42,369 nucleotides of DNA, from NCBI GenBank assembly GCA_018714325.1, contig DVNN01000098.1, positions 1 through 42,369 on the forward strand, written 5' to 3'. Origin of the DNA: Candidatus Pelethocola excrementipullorum (lineage in GTDB: Bacteria; Bacillota; Clostridia; Lachnospirales; Lachnospiraceae). Position 1 is the stretch's first letter; each line of letters starts with the position of its first letter. The notes beneath the pieces were generated by a model, which did not search any database, had not been told where the DNA came from, and worked only from the letters and a program-made list of their open reading frames with translations. This document shows, piece by piece, positions 34,977-42,369 of this stretch. The position numbers and the translations under genes were made by a program.

Positions 34977-35384
34977 TCACAATAATGCTGTAACTTTCTC
35001 TATAATTACTTCCCTATCTTTATCCTGTAATTCTCCAGGCTTCCATGTCAATCCAACTTCATCTCCCTGATACCGGGGAATCAGATGCAAATGAAAGTGA
35101 TAAACCGTCTGCCCTGCCAGACTTCCATTGTTCTGAAGGAGATTTAGTCCCTCCAACTTCAAAGCTTGTTTCAAGGCGCCTGCCACCTTTTTTGCCAAAA
35201 CCATTACTCTGGAAGCCAACTCATCGGGCAGCTCATAGATGTCCGCATAGTGCTTTTTAGGAAGGATTAGAGCATGTCCAAAAGATGCAGGTCCTATATC
35301 CAGCATCACGCGGAAATCCTCATCTTCATACAGTGTCGCAGAGGGAATTTCACCATTAGCAATTTTACAAAAAATGCAGTCCAT
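34977..35384 (-). CDS. HIT family nucleotide-binding protein
   Basis: The product has 135 residues, typical of HIT/Hint hydrolases acting on nucleoside phosphoramidates or dinucleoside polyphosphates. The catalytic HxHxH motif is His96, His98, His100 (YHFHLHLIPRY). Cys3, Cys6 and His45 (CIFCK, PKKHY) match the zinc site. GGAGG precedes the ATG. It is the first gene of a two-gene unit with the small sigma factor. Confidence 0.93.
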   Translation of the reverse strand: MDCIFCKIANGEIPSATLYEDEDFRVMLDIGPASFGHALILPKKHYADIYELPDELASRVMVLAKKVAGALKQALKLEGLNLLQNNGSLAGQTVYHFHLHLIPRYQGDEVGLTWKPGELQDKDREVIIEKVTALL

Positions 35385-35569
35385 ATTTTATTACCTCCAA
35401 CAATATTTTTACCTTCTATACTTCAATTACATCACCATAGAGGGATGAAGTTAAGGTTCTTTCTTATTATAACATTATGTTTTTGTCAATTTTTGTCAGA
35501 AAAACACAAACTCTTTTGTTTGATTATTATACTATCAGGTGCTAAACTTAACTTAAAGAGGTGATATAC

Positions 35570-36226
35570 ATGAAAAATGAAGAATATAATTACACATTGT
35601 CAAAATTTTCCCATGAAGTCCGCAATCCGGTCACGTTAATAAACAGCTTTTTACAGCTGATGGTGCAAGACCATCCGGAAATCGCGACTTACAACTATTA
35701 TGACAAAATCGAAGAAAATATGACCATTCTTCGAGCTCTGCTAGACGAACTGACAGATTATAACCACGCAACGAGTCTTTGCGAAGAAGAGATAAACCTC
35801 TACCTGTTTTTGGTTAAATTCACCGAATCAGCACGAGAAGTCCTCAAGAAGGATCACATAGATCTCGTACTTCAAAAAGAATCAGCCATCCCCAGAATCA
35901 AACTGGATCCTGTTAAGATGAACCAGTTATTCTCCAACCTGATCCGCAATGCGGCAGAGGCCATCACGCCTCATGAGGGAAGGATCACCATTAACATGTT
36001 TTGTGACGGGAATAATGTAGACATTAAAATTACTGATAATGGCTGCGGGATCACCCAGGAACAGATGGATACCATCTTCCATCCATTCGTTACATATAAG
36101 AAAGATGGAAATGGCCTGGGCCTGGCAATATGCGAAGAAATTATGAAGGCACACAACGGATCTATATCTGTGATCTCTGTGCCGGAAGAAGGAACAGAGT
36201 TTACTCTGCACTTCCCAATTTCTTAA
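35570..36226 (+). CDS. Soluble histidine kinase without a sensor domain
   Basis: The product has 218 residues. His15 sits in SKFSHEVRNPVTLINSFLQLM (HisKA H-box). The ATPase domain follows: NQLFSNLIRNAAEAI (N-box), DNGCGI (G1), FHPFVTYKKDGNGLGLAICEEIM (F and G2 boxes). There is no membrane segment or PAS/GAF domain. The start at 35570 is supported by AGAGGTG 6 bases upstream; the GTG at 35561 would overlap this site. Its size and layout resemble the cytoplasmic core of sporulation kinases. No response regulator is adjacent, so the partner is unknown. Its last 26 bases overlap the convergent rhomboid gene. Confidence 0.87.
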   Translation: MKNEEYNYTLSKFSHEVRNPVTLINSFLQLMVQDHPEIATYNYYDKIEENMTILRALLDELTDYNHATSLCEEEINLYLFLVKFTESAREVLKKDHIDLVLQKESAIPRIKLDPVKMNQLFSNLIRNAAEAITPHEGRITINMFCDGNNVDIKITDNGCGITQEQMDTIFHPFVTYKKDGNGLGLAICEEIMKAHNGSISVISVPEEGTEFTLHFPIS

Positions 36227-36836
36227 ATTGAGTGAGGATAAGCGCTAATAAGGCTCCTCCTAGTAGGCCGCCTACATGGGCCAGATTATCTACACCGGTA
36301 GAACGGAATCCTACATAGACGGAAAAAGCTATCATCAAAAGCAGACGTCGAAAACTGAGATTCCCCTTCTGACCCCTGTAGCGCCATACTATAATAACCA
36401 GAGCACCCAATACAGCAAATAATGCTCCTGATGCACCTGCGGATACGACTTCGCTTTTTTCCATCATATCCCACACCCAGGAACTGACGCTTCCCAGCAG
36501 ACCGCCTCCCAAGTAGATAATTAAATACCATATCTTACCCACATATTGTTCCAGATAATATCCCATGAAGAATAGTAAGATCATATTACTGAGAAGATGT
36601 TCAAACCCAAAGTGCAGAAACATGCAGGTAAACAGACGATAGACCTGTCCACGTTCAATCAAAGGAGAATAGGCAGCTCCCCATCTTATCATATGAGTCG
36701 AATCAAGTGAGCTACCTGTTGCCTCTACTAATACAAATAGCAATATATTAATCCCTATTATTATCAGATTCATCCAGGTTATGGGGTTTCTGCGCATCTC
36801 ATCTATTATGTCTTCGTTATACCTGCTTACTTCCAT
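36201..36836 (-). CDS. Rhomboid family intramembrane serine protease
   Basis: The product has 211 residues with six membrane segments. The catalytic dyad is Ser136 (SAGASGALFAVLG) and His187 (NLAHVGGLLGG). HFGFEHLLSNM carries the helix-2 His/Asn. It cleaves membrane proteins within the bilayer. AGAGG precedes the ATG. Its 3' end overlaps the 3' end of the kinase gene on the other strand by 26 bases. Confidence 0.93.
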   Translation of the reverse strand: MEVSRYNEDIIDEMRRNPITWMNLIIIGINILLFVLVEATGSSLDSTHMIRWGAAYSPLIERGQVYRLFTCMFLHFGFEHLLSNMILLFFMGYYLEQYVGKIWYLIIYLGGGLLGSVSSWVWDMMEKSEVVSAGASGALFAVLGALVIIVWRYRGQKGNLSFRRLLLMIAFSVYVGFRSTGVDNLAHVGGLLGGALLALILTQFKKLGSAE

Positions 36837-37329
36837 AATTTACCTCTGCATCACATATTTGCTATTGTTGGGCCAGCTTTCAAAACAAAAGCGGTTCTCT
36901 ATCGGCTCAAAATTATCATCCATTACGATTATAATGAATAATCTCCAAAAAATCAATCCTATTGGAAGCTAGATTCTTTTTCTCTGTATTTTTTCTATGC
37001 TTATGGACATCTAATAGCGTAGTTTGTTTTCCCTTAGGACATAAAAACAAATATTTTTTTGTTACTAACAGAGAAAACCGCTGAATAAAAGGTCTTCCGT
37101 TCGTAGAGAAATTTACATCGCTTTTTTGTGCATTATTATACTGGACAAATTTGGGAATTCCATTTATAATCGGACACATCAAAACAGTTCTGAAACAAAT
37201 CATATTATCAAACCACAGCATAAGTATCGCTGTATTTTTCACTCATTTCGTTTACAGTATTATTTCAAACAGGTTATGGATACATTATATTTCTGCATCA
37301 GAACATTTCTGTCCTGGCAGGATTCACTT
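36837..37329. other. Gene-free region ahead of the tad operon
   Basis: These 493 bases hold no credible gene; the open frames in either direction start without ribosome binding sites and lack protein character. The notable element is the tad promoter (37142-37170). It leaves a 5' leader of about 150 bases. Confidence 0.55.
37142..37170 (+). promoter_or_regulatory. Sigma-A promoter of the tad operon
   Basis: TGGACA (37142-37147, 5/6) and a perfect TATAAT (37165-37170) have a 17-base spacer. The first tad gene begins about 160-190 bases downstream, and all six tad genes follow in the same orientation with overlaps or short gaps. Confidence 0.7.
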
Positions 37330-37848
37330 ATGGGAGGTGATGTACATGGGAAATTTTTAATGCTCGCATATATCTCGGTGGCGGTATGCCTTGATCTAAA
37401 AAGCGAAAGAATACCTAATAGCTGGATTCTCATCGGCTGGTTCATGGGGTTTGTCTTCCAGCTCCATCAGGGTTTGAATCATATACTGGTTTTTCTATCC
37501 GGTGCTTTCATACCCGCTCTATTACTATTTCTACTCTTTGCAAGTCGAATGCTGGGTGCCGGGGATATCAAATTGTTCTCCGTGCTGGGAGGCCTGATGG
37601 GACCCGCAGTGGTACTCCAGTGTATCTTATACTCTTTCTTATGTGGTGCGATACTTTCTGTCGCAATCTTAATTTTCTGCGGTGATTTAATCATCCGCCT
37701 TCAATATTTCCTGAATTATTTCCAACGTTGTCTACAGCTAAAACAAATACTACCTTATCGGCTAGGCGGAAGGAACCGGATGGAACATCTGCATTTTTCC
37801 GTGGCAATTCTGATGGGGAGCCTGTTATGGATTGGAGGTATCTATTGA
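37330..37848 (+). CDS. tadV: Prepilin peptidase, TadV/CpaA type (A24)
   Basis: The product is 172 residues from the ATG at 37330, which has AGGA at 37319-37322. An alternative start at 37360 gives 162 residues and is typical for TadV. Catalytic Asp residues are visible in CLDLKSERIPN and GAGDIKLFS (GxGDxK). The membrane segments are LVFLSGAFIPALLLFLLFA, VLGGLMGPAVVLQCILYSF and others. It processes the Flp prepilin at its Glu-containing leader. The start is uncertain, because a strong GGGAGGTG site at 37332-37339 points to an out-of-frame ATG at 37346 that opens a four-codon peptide ending at 37360. Confidence 0.85.
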   Translation: MGGDVHGKFLMLAYISVAVCLDLKSERIPNSWILIGWFMGFVFQLHQGLNHILVFLSGAFIPALLLFLLFASRMLGAGDIKLFSVLGGLMGPAVVLQCILYSFLCGAILSVAILIFCGDLIIRLQYFLNYFQRCLQLKQILPYRLGGRNRMEHLHFSVAILMGSLLWIGGIY

Positions 37849-37849
37849 C

Positions 37850-38869
37850 ATGAACAGACCGAAAAGCATCTTTGCCGTATGTGATCTGGAGGTGGAATAC
37901 GCCTATAACTTTATGGACTACATGAACCAGAAAAAGAATATTCCCTTTGAGGTTCAGGCCTTTACCGGTCCTGATGTGCTATGCGAGTACGCCAGGGAGC
38001 ATCCCATCGAGATATTATTAATATCCGGCAAAGCTATGTGCGATGCCGTAAAACAATTAAAAGTGGGAATGCTGGTTATTCTGTCTGAAGGAGTACATAA
38101 CCCGGATTTGGACCAATATCCAAGCGTTTACAAATATCAATCATCCGACAGTGTCATCCGAGAGGTTATGAGCTGTTACGGGGCAGATAAGGCCCCCCAT
38201 CAAAAGTCTCCGGTATTAAAAAGGGAAACCCGGATCATCGGGATCTATTCCCCCATTGGCAGAACACAGAAAACCTCTTTTGCACTGACTCTGGGGCAGG
38301 TGTTGGCCAAAGACCGGGCGGTATTATATCTGAATCTTGAGAACTTTTCTGGATTTGACGATTTGATGGAGCAAAGTTTTGAACATACGCTAAGCGACCT
38401 GCTGTACTTCACCCGCCAGGAAAATGTGAACCTGGCGTATAAGATGGGAGGCATGATTCAATCCATACAAAATCTGGACTTCGTGCCCCCGGCGCTCTCG
38501 CCTATGGACATTCAGAGCACTACTTATGAGGAATGGGCTATGCTGCTGGATATGATTGCTATGGACAGCAGCTACGAATATCTGATACTAGATCTGGGAG
38601 ACGGTGTCAGCGATCTGTTTCGAATTCTGGAATCCTGTGAACAAATTTACGTTCCCATCCGCAGCGACATCATTTCTCTCTCCAAGCTGAACCAGTTTGA
38701 GCACTTACTCGCAACCTGGGGTCATGATAAATTACTGGAACGTATGAACAAAGTGAAACTTCCCTTCCATACCATCAACAGGACCGGAAGAGCTTACTTT
38801 GAAAACTTAGTATGGAGTGAACTGGGTGACTATGTCCGAAGCCTTCTGCGAAAGGAGGAAAACACTTGA
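37850..38869 (+). CDS. tadZ: TadZ/CpaE-like pilus-localisation ATPase homologue
   Basis: The product has 339 residues from MNRPKSIFAVCD (ATG at 37850, GGAGG upstream). The first 120 residues resemble a receiver-like domain (EILLISGKAMCDAVKQLK). The MinD/ParA-like part starts near 130 (IIGIYSPIGRTQKTSFALTL). The P-loop has Arg-Thr-Gln-Lys in place of the canonical GGxGKT, so only one Lys remains and ATP hydrolysis is uncertain. LILDLGDGVSDLF is the later Asp-containing motif. It is translated just after tadV (1-base gap) and overlaps tadA by 4 bases. TadZ places the Tad machine at the pole or septum in other bacteria. Confidence 0.82.
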   Translation: MNRPKSIFAVCDLEVEYAYNFMDYMNQKKNIPFEVQAFTGPDVLCEYAREHPIEILLISGKAMCDAVKQLKVGMLVILSEGVHNPDLDQYPSVYKYQSSDSVIREVMSCYGADKAPHQKSPVLKRETRIIGIYSPIGRTQKTSFALTLGQVLAKDRAVLYLNLENFSGFDDLMEQSFEHTLSDLLYFTRQENVNLAYKMGGMIQSIQNLDFVPPALSPMDIQSTTYEEWAMLLDMIAMDSSYEYLILDLGDGVSDLFRILESCEQIYVPIRSDIISLSKLNQFEHLLATWGHDKLLERMNKVKLPFHTINRTGRAYFENLVWSELGDYVRSLLRKEENT

Positions 38870-40041
38870 GACCTGTGGATGAACTTCGAAACCAGATTCT
38901 TTCACAACTGGATATGACCAGAGACGTCGAGGATCAGGAAATTCTGAATCTCATCGATGACTTGGTTTTAAAGAGTGGAAAAGACACACCGCTGACTGTC
39001 AGAGAAAAAGACCGCTTGCGCAGAGAATTGTTTGATTCCATAAGAAAATTAGATATACTTCAGGAATTGATTGATGACGATGAAGTTACAGAAATCATGA
39101 TTAATGGCTACAAACAAATCTTTGTTGAGCGGGGAGGAATCATCCAGGGATACGATCGTCAATTCTCAACGCCTGAAAAGCTGGATGATGTAATCCAGCA
39201 AATCGTGGGGCGGTGCAACCGGGTAGTGAATGAGCAAATGCCTATCGTGGACGCAAGGTTGGAAAATGGGGCAAGAGTCAATGTTGTCTTGAAACCTGTG
39301 GCACTGGACGGCCCAATCATCAGCATTCGTCGCTTTCCTGATACTCCTATTACCATGGATGATCTAATCACCGGAGGAAGCATCACCAAAGAAGCCGCGG
39401 ACTTTTTAAGGAATCTTGTGGTATCTGGTTATTCCATAATGATTGGGGGAGGCACATCCTCCGGGAAAACCACATTTCTCAATGCTCTCTCCTGCTACAT
39501 TCCCGCCTCCGAACGGGTTGTAACCATTGAAGACAACGCGGAGCTTCAGATTCAAAATGTTGCTAATCTGGTAAGATTGGAAAGTAGAACTGCCAATCTG
39601 GAGGAGCATCTGGAGATCACGATGGATGACTTGATTAAGACCGCACTTCGTATGCGCCCCAACAGGATTATCGTAGGGGAAATCAGAGGTATGGAAGCAA
39701 AGTCCTATATTACTTCCCTTAACCTGGGTCATAACGGAAGTATGGCCACGGCTCATGCTAATTCGGCCAAAGAAATGATCAGCCGTCTGGAAATGATGGT
39801 TCTGATGGGCATGGAACTTCCCCTTCCCGCCATACGCAGACAGATAGCCTCCGGAATCGAAATTCTGATTCATCTGGGCCGTGACAACCTGGGCCGCCGA
39901 AGGGTGGAGGAGATTGCCGAGGTTCTGGGATTGGAACAAGAAGAGGTTAAAATTCATGTCTTATATGAACTCCAGGAAGATAGATTGATACAGAAAAATA
40001 CGCTCTCGCACAAGCACAAGCTGGAAAGGGCCGGGCTATGA
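38866..40041 (+). CDS. tadA: CpaF/TadA-type secretion ATPase
   Basis: The product has 391 residues. Start is TTG at 38866, 7 bases after AAAGGAGG; TTGA overlaps the stop of the previous gene. Walker A (GGGTSSGKTTF, about 195-202), the Asp box (VVTIEDNAELQ), Walker B (RIIVGEIRGMEA) and the His box (GHNGSMATAHAN) are intact. It powers assembly of the Flp pilus. The next gene starts in an ATGA overlap. Confidence 0.95.
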   Translation: MRPVDELRNQILSQLDMTRDVEDQEILNLIDDLVLKSGKDTPLTVREKDRLRRELFDSIRKLDILQELIDDDEVTEIMINGYKQIFVERGGIIQGYDRQFSTPEKLDDVIQQIVGRCNRVVNEQMPIVDARLENGARVNVVLKPVALDGPIISIRRFPDTPITMDDLITGGSITKEAADFLRNLVVSGYSIMIGGGTSSGKTTFLNALSCYIPASERVVTIEDNAELQIQNVANLVRLESRTANLEEHLEITMDDLIKTALRMRPNRIIVGEIRGMEAKSYITSLNLGHNGSMATAHANSAKEMISRLEMMVLMGMELPLPAIRRQIASGIEILIHLGRDNLGRRRVEEIAEVLGLEQEEVKIHVLYELQEDRLIQKNTLSHKHKLERAGL

Positions 40042-40781
40042 GACGAAGATACGACAGATATTATTTTTCCACAAAAGAATGGTTCCTGCTCTCCCTTCAG
40101 GCCACAGGCCTGTCTTTGATACTAAACTATTTGTTCTACCGCAGCATCTGGGGAATGCTTCTGATCATTCCCATCGGATGGTTTTACCTGAAGGAGCAGA
40201 AAAAGCGACGGTTAAAGAAGTTACGTCAACAACTCCACTATCACTTTAAGGATGGAATCTCTGCCTTGCATACGGCATTGCGGACCGGGTATTCACTGGA
40301 AAACGCAGTGAGGGAATCCTATCTGGATCTGTCTCATAACTATGGAACATCCGATGTGATGGTCGAAGAGCTTAATATGATGTGTAATCAACTACAGCTA
40401 AAGGTACCTGTGGAAGACTTATTTATTGATCTTGGAAACAGAAGTAAAATTGAAGACATTGAAACCTTTGCCCAAGTCATTCATATAGCCAAACGTACTG
40501 GAGGAAATCTAGATCAGATCTTACAGGATATCTGGAAGACCTTAAGCGATAAAATTGATACCAAACGCGATATAGACGCTGGGATTGCTGCAAAAAAGTA
40601 CGAACAGACCATCATGAGCCTGATGCCAGCCGGAATCATCCTATACCTTCAGCTGACTTTCCCCACACTGCTGTCAGAGATGTATACCACAACGGCCGGA
40701 AACATCGTTATGAGCTTTTGCCTGGTCGTATATGGAGCCGCCTATCTCCTTGGGAACTACATCGTGGACATTGAAGTTTAA
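40038..40781 (+). CDS. tadB: TadB-type inner-membrane platform protein (T2SSF family)
   Basis: The product has 247 residues. There are two N-terminal membrane segments (LSLQATGLSLILNYLF, SIWGMLLIIPIGWFYL). The cytoplasmic T2SSF helical domain (about 60-190) includes LHYHFKDGISALHTALRTGYSLENAV and IHIAKRTGGNLDQIL. The C-terminal segments are IMSLMPAGIILYLQLTF and VMSFCLVVYGAAYLLG. It overlaps tadA by ATGA and is likely the partner of TadC in the platform. Confidence 0.9.
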   Translation: MRRRYDRYYFSTKEWFLLSLQATGLSLILNYLFYRSIWGMLLIIPIGWFYLKEQKKRRLKKLRQQLHYHFKDGISALHTALRTGYSLENAVRESYLDLSHNYGTSDVMVEELNMMCNQLQLKVPVEDLFIDLGNRSKIEDIETFAQVIHIAKRTGGNLDQILQDIWKTLSDKIDTKRDIDAGIAAKKYEQTIMSLMPAGIILYLQLTFPTLLSEMYTTTAGNIVMSFCLVVYGAAYLLGNYIVDIEV

Positions 40782-40806
40782 GCAGGAAGTATCAGTAGGA
40801 GGAACC

Positions 40807-42009
40807 ATGCAAAAAAAATTAATCATAATCGTTTCCGCTTTGGGTTTACTATTAAGCATCGTCTTTATCATCGGCGATCTTACCGCTCCACGTGCTATCC
40901 CCGGCTACGAATTGGAGCGAAATGCAGAAGGTGGCGGCGAACGGGAAGAAACGCTGGAGTACGAACTGAAGGATGGGACTAAGGGCGAGGTCACCCTGAC
41001 AATTCCAGAATCCACCTATTCACCACGCGAGGCCAAGCAAATCTTAGAGCAAGCCTTACTTCAACTGGATCAGCTAATTCTGGGCAGCAATGAATCCCCG
41101 GATCATATCAGTCAGAATTTAAACTTGGTAACAACGTTACCAGCAAGTCCTGTTATCCTCTCCTGGAACAGCAGCCGTATGGATCTCCTTGACTATGAGG
41201 GGATTCTGAGCAATAAAATACCAATGGACGGGGCCGAGGTTCAACTGGAAGCGGAACTAAGCCTTCAGAATCAGAAAGTCGTTTATCAGAAAACGGTCAA
41301 GGTCTTTCCACCTGAACCCTTCAGTTTCAGCGAGGGACTGAGGCAAAAAACCTCAGAGAGAAATCAAGGAGTAGAAGGAAGTCTTTACTATTTGCCGGAA
41401 TCCATAAACGAACAGGAGATTTTCTGGAAGCGAAAGCCCTCTTCCCAGGGCATCACCCTTTTATTGCTTACCCTTGTGGGGATCGCCGCCCTCTATGTGG
41501 CACAAAGACAGGAGGCAAATCATATACAGCAACGACGGCTAGACCAGATGATGGAAGACTATCCCGAGGTTATCAGCAAATTCCTTCTTTTATTGAGTGC
41601 GGGCCTCAGTATACGAAATTGCTTTGAACGGATTGCAATGGATTACAAAAAGCGGCAGGGTAGTAATGCCAAAGATATCCGCATGGTTTATGAAGAAGTA
41701 GTGGTCACCTGCCGGGAAATCAAGGGTGGTACACCAGAATTAAAGGCTTATGAATCTTTTGGAAAAAGATGCGAATGCCCTGCCTATAAAACTCTGAGCA
41801 CCTTGTTATGCCAAAGCTTGAAAAAGGGGAGTAAAGGAATGGTTGAATTGTTGGAAAGAGAGGCTCAGAATGCCTTCGAAGAACGTAAAAGACGGGCTCG
41901 AATTATGGGGGATAAAGCCGGGACAAAGCTTATCTTGCCTATGATCCTGATGCTGTCAGTGGTACTGATTATCTTAATTGTACCCGCTTACCTATCATTT
42001 ACGGTTTAA
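40807..42009 (+). CDS. tadC: TadC-type platform protein with an added N-terminal extracytoplasmic domain
   Basis: The product has 400 residues from the ATG at 40807 (AGGAGG upstream). TM1 is at about 6-23 (IIIVSALGLLLSIVFII). Residues about 25-213 form a polar, beta-rich extracytoplasmic region (LEYELKDGTKGEVTLTIPE ... VQLEAELSLQNQKVVYQKTVKVFP). TM2 is at about 215-232. The T2SSF helical domain follows (MMEDYPEVISKFLLLLSAGLSIRNCFERIA ... REIKGGTPELKAYESFGKRC). TM3 is at about 378-398. Classical TadC is about 280-310 residues without this N-terminal domain. The whole protein is in frame with no sign of error. Confidence 0.85.
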   Translation: MQKKLIIIVSALGLLLSIVFIIGDLTAPRAIPGYELERNAEGGGEREETLEYELKDGTKGEVTLTIPESTYSPREAKQILEQALLQLDQLILGSNESPDHISQNLNLVTTLPASPVILSWNSSRMDLLDYEGILSNKIPMDGAEVQLEAELSLQNQKVVYQKTVKVFPPEPFSFSEGLRQKTSERNQGVEGSLYYLPESINEQEIFWKRKPSSQGITLLLLTLVGIAALYVAQRQEANHIQQRRLDQMMEDYPEVISKFLLLLSAGLSIRNCFERIAMDYKKRQGSNAKDIRMVYEEVVVTCREIKGGTPELKAYESFGKRCECPAYKTLSTLLCQSLKKGSKGMVELLEREAQNAFEERKRRARIMGDKAGTKLILPMILMLSVVLIILIVPAYLSFTV

Positions 42010-42037
42010 CAGAGTGATCAGAAGGGAGGTGAGGCGT

Positions 42038-42205
42038 ATGAAAGAATTAAAGGCATTTTGGAAAGAAGAAGAGGCCGTTGCAGTTGTAGAAGTCATACTA
42101 GTACTAGTAGTCTTAGTTGCTCTGGTAGTCATATTCAAGAAACAAATTGTTAGTCTTGTCAATGATATCCTGTCGAAAATCACAAATCAAAGCAAGAGTA
42201 TCTAA
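42038..42205 (+). CDS. flp: Flp1-type type IVb pilin
   Basis: The product has 55 residues from the ATG at 42038, which has AAGGGAGGTG upstream. A short basic and acidic leader ends at EEEA, and the mature part starts VAVVEVILVLVVLVALVVIFKK with Glu at +5, as in Flp pilins. Ala replaces the usual Gly at -1. A polar tail follows (QIVSLVNDILSKITNQSKSI). It is the pilus subunit cut by TadV and exported by TadA/B/C. The operon probably continues to the right with TadE/TadG-like pseudopilins. Confidence 0.9.
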   Translation: MKELKAFWKEEEAVAVVEVILVLVVLVALVVIFKKQIVSLVNDILSKITNQSKSI

Positions 42206-42369
42206 TCTTCCTTAAATTCCAAACTGCCTAATTAAGAAAAATAAGCCTGCAAATAAAAAGTCAAGGCTAAATTGAAAGAACATTGAAAATTTTATACAGG
42301 TTGAAAAGTAGGCATCAAAATAAGACCACCACATCGTGCTGGTCAAAAAATGAGAGTTTTGGATTAGTT
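42206..42369. other. Right-hand end of the window without a recognised gene
   Basis: The last 164 bases are AT-rich. I see no start with a ribosome binding site and no terminator. A GACCA/TGGTC inverted repeat at about 42325-42345 is followed by A rather than T on the plus strand. Confidence 0.5.

Noticed and set aside
39406-39957. 183-codon open frame on the minus strand inside tadA
   Set aside because: It is a shadow of the highly conserved ATPase core; His- and Asn-rich, without a start signal.
42325-42345. GACCA/TGGTC hairpin near the right end
   Set aside because: The stem is only 5 bp and is followed by A-rich, not T-rich, sequence on the coding strand; not a terminator.

Overview
The window (about 42 kb, moderately AT-rich) looks chromosomal and most likely comes from an anaerobic gut-type Lachnospiraceae (Clostridium cluster XIVa). 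The evidence is protein style rather than a marker gene: paired Csp-like S8 proteins of about 560-580 residues, an ECF sigma factor with a beta-propeller anti-sigma-like partner, an orphan MsmX/UgpC ATPase beside a YesL-type protein, a CdaR regulator next to an aconitase-family hydratase, a TSCPD protein, and a compact Tad/Flp pilus operon. No tRNA, rRNA, transposase, phage gene or CRISPR array was seen.

Layout. 1-242 is a hairpin-rich element with imperfect 24-bp inverted ends. 380-6052 holds an S8 protease, a sigma/beta-propeller signalling pair read leftwards, and a GldA-like dehydrogenase. 6131-11832 holds mostly surface or membrane proteins: a large anchored protein with a C39-like tail, a conserved small protein, a multi-span protein with a basic repeat tail, and an orphan sugar-binding lipoprotein. 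12039-17488 holds an RluA-type pseudouridine synthase, then about 1.3 kb without a gene, then a hydratase/CdaR operon. 17732-25868 holds an ABC ATPase, a DUF624 protein, a second S8 protein whose catalytic serine is glycine, a two-component system and a small conserved protein. 26079-36836 is mainly housekeeping: Pgi, MTA/SAH nucleosidase, a beta-CASP hydrolase, MurG, a HIT protein, a small sigma factor, a soluble histidine kinase and a rhomboid protease. 37330-42205 is a tad operon (prepilin peptidase, TadZ-like, CpaF/TadA, TadB, TadC, Flp pilin) that runs toward the window end.

Most interesting points. (1) On the minus strand about 13814-12905 there is a stretch of about 0.9 kb with no credible ORF. 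It has a near-consensus sigma-A promoter, many local helices and a closing hairpin, and may be a large structured noncoding RNA. (2) A second, shorter GC-rich structured segment at about 32925-33130, minus strand, resembles the raiA RNA class from memory. (3) The two S8 proteins, one with an intact Asp-His-Ser triad and one with Gly at the Ser position, recall the CspB/CspC-type protease-pseudoprotease arrangement. (4) TadC carries an N-terminal extracytoplasmic domain of about 190 residues. All functional calls are from reading the sequence; no database search was run.
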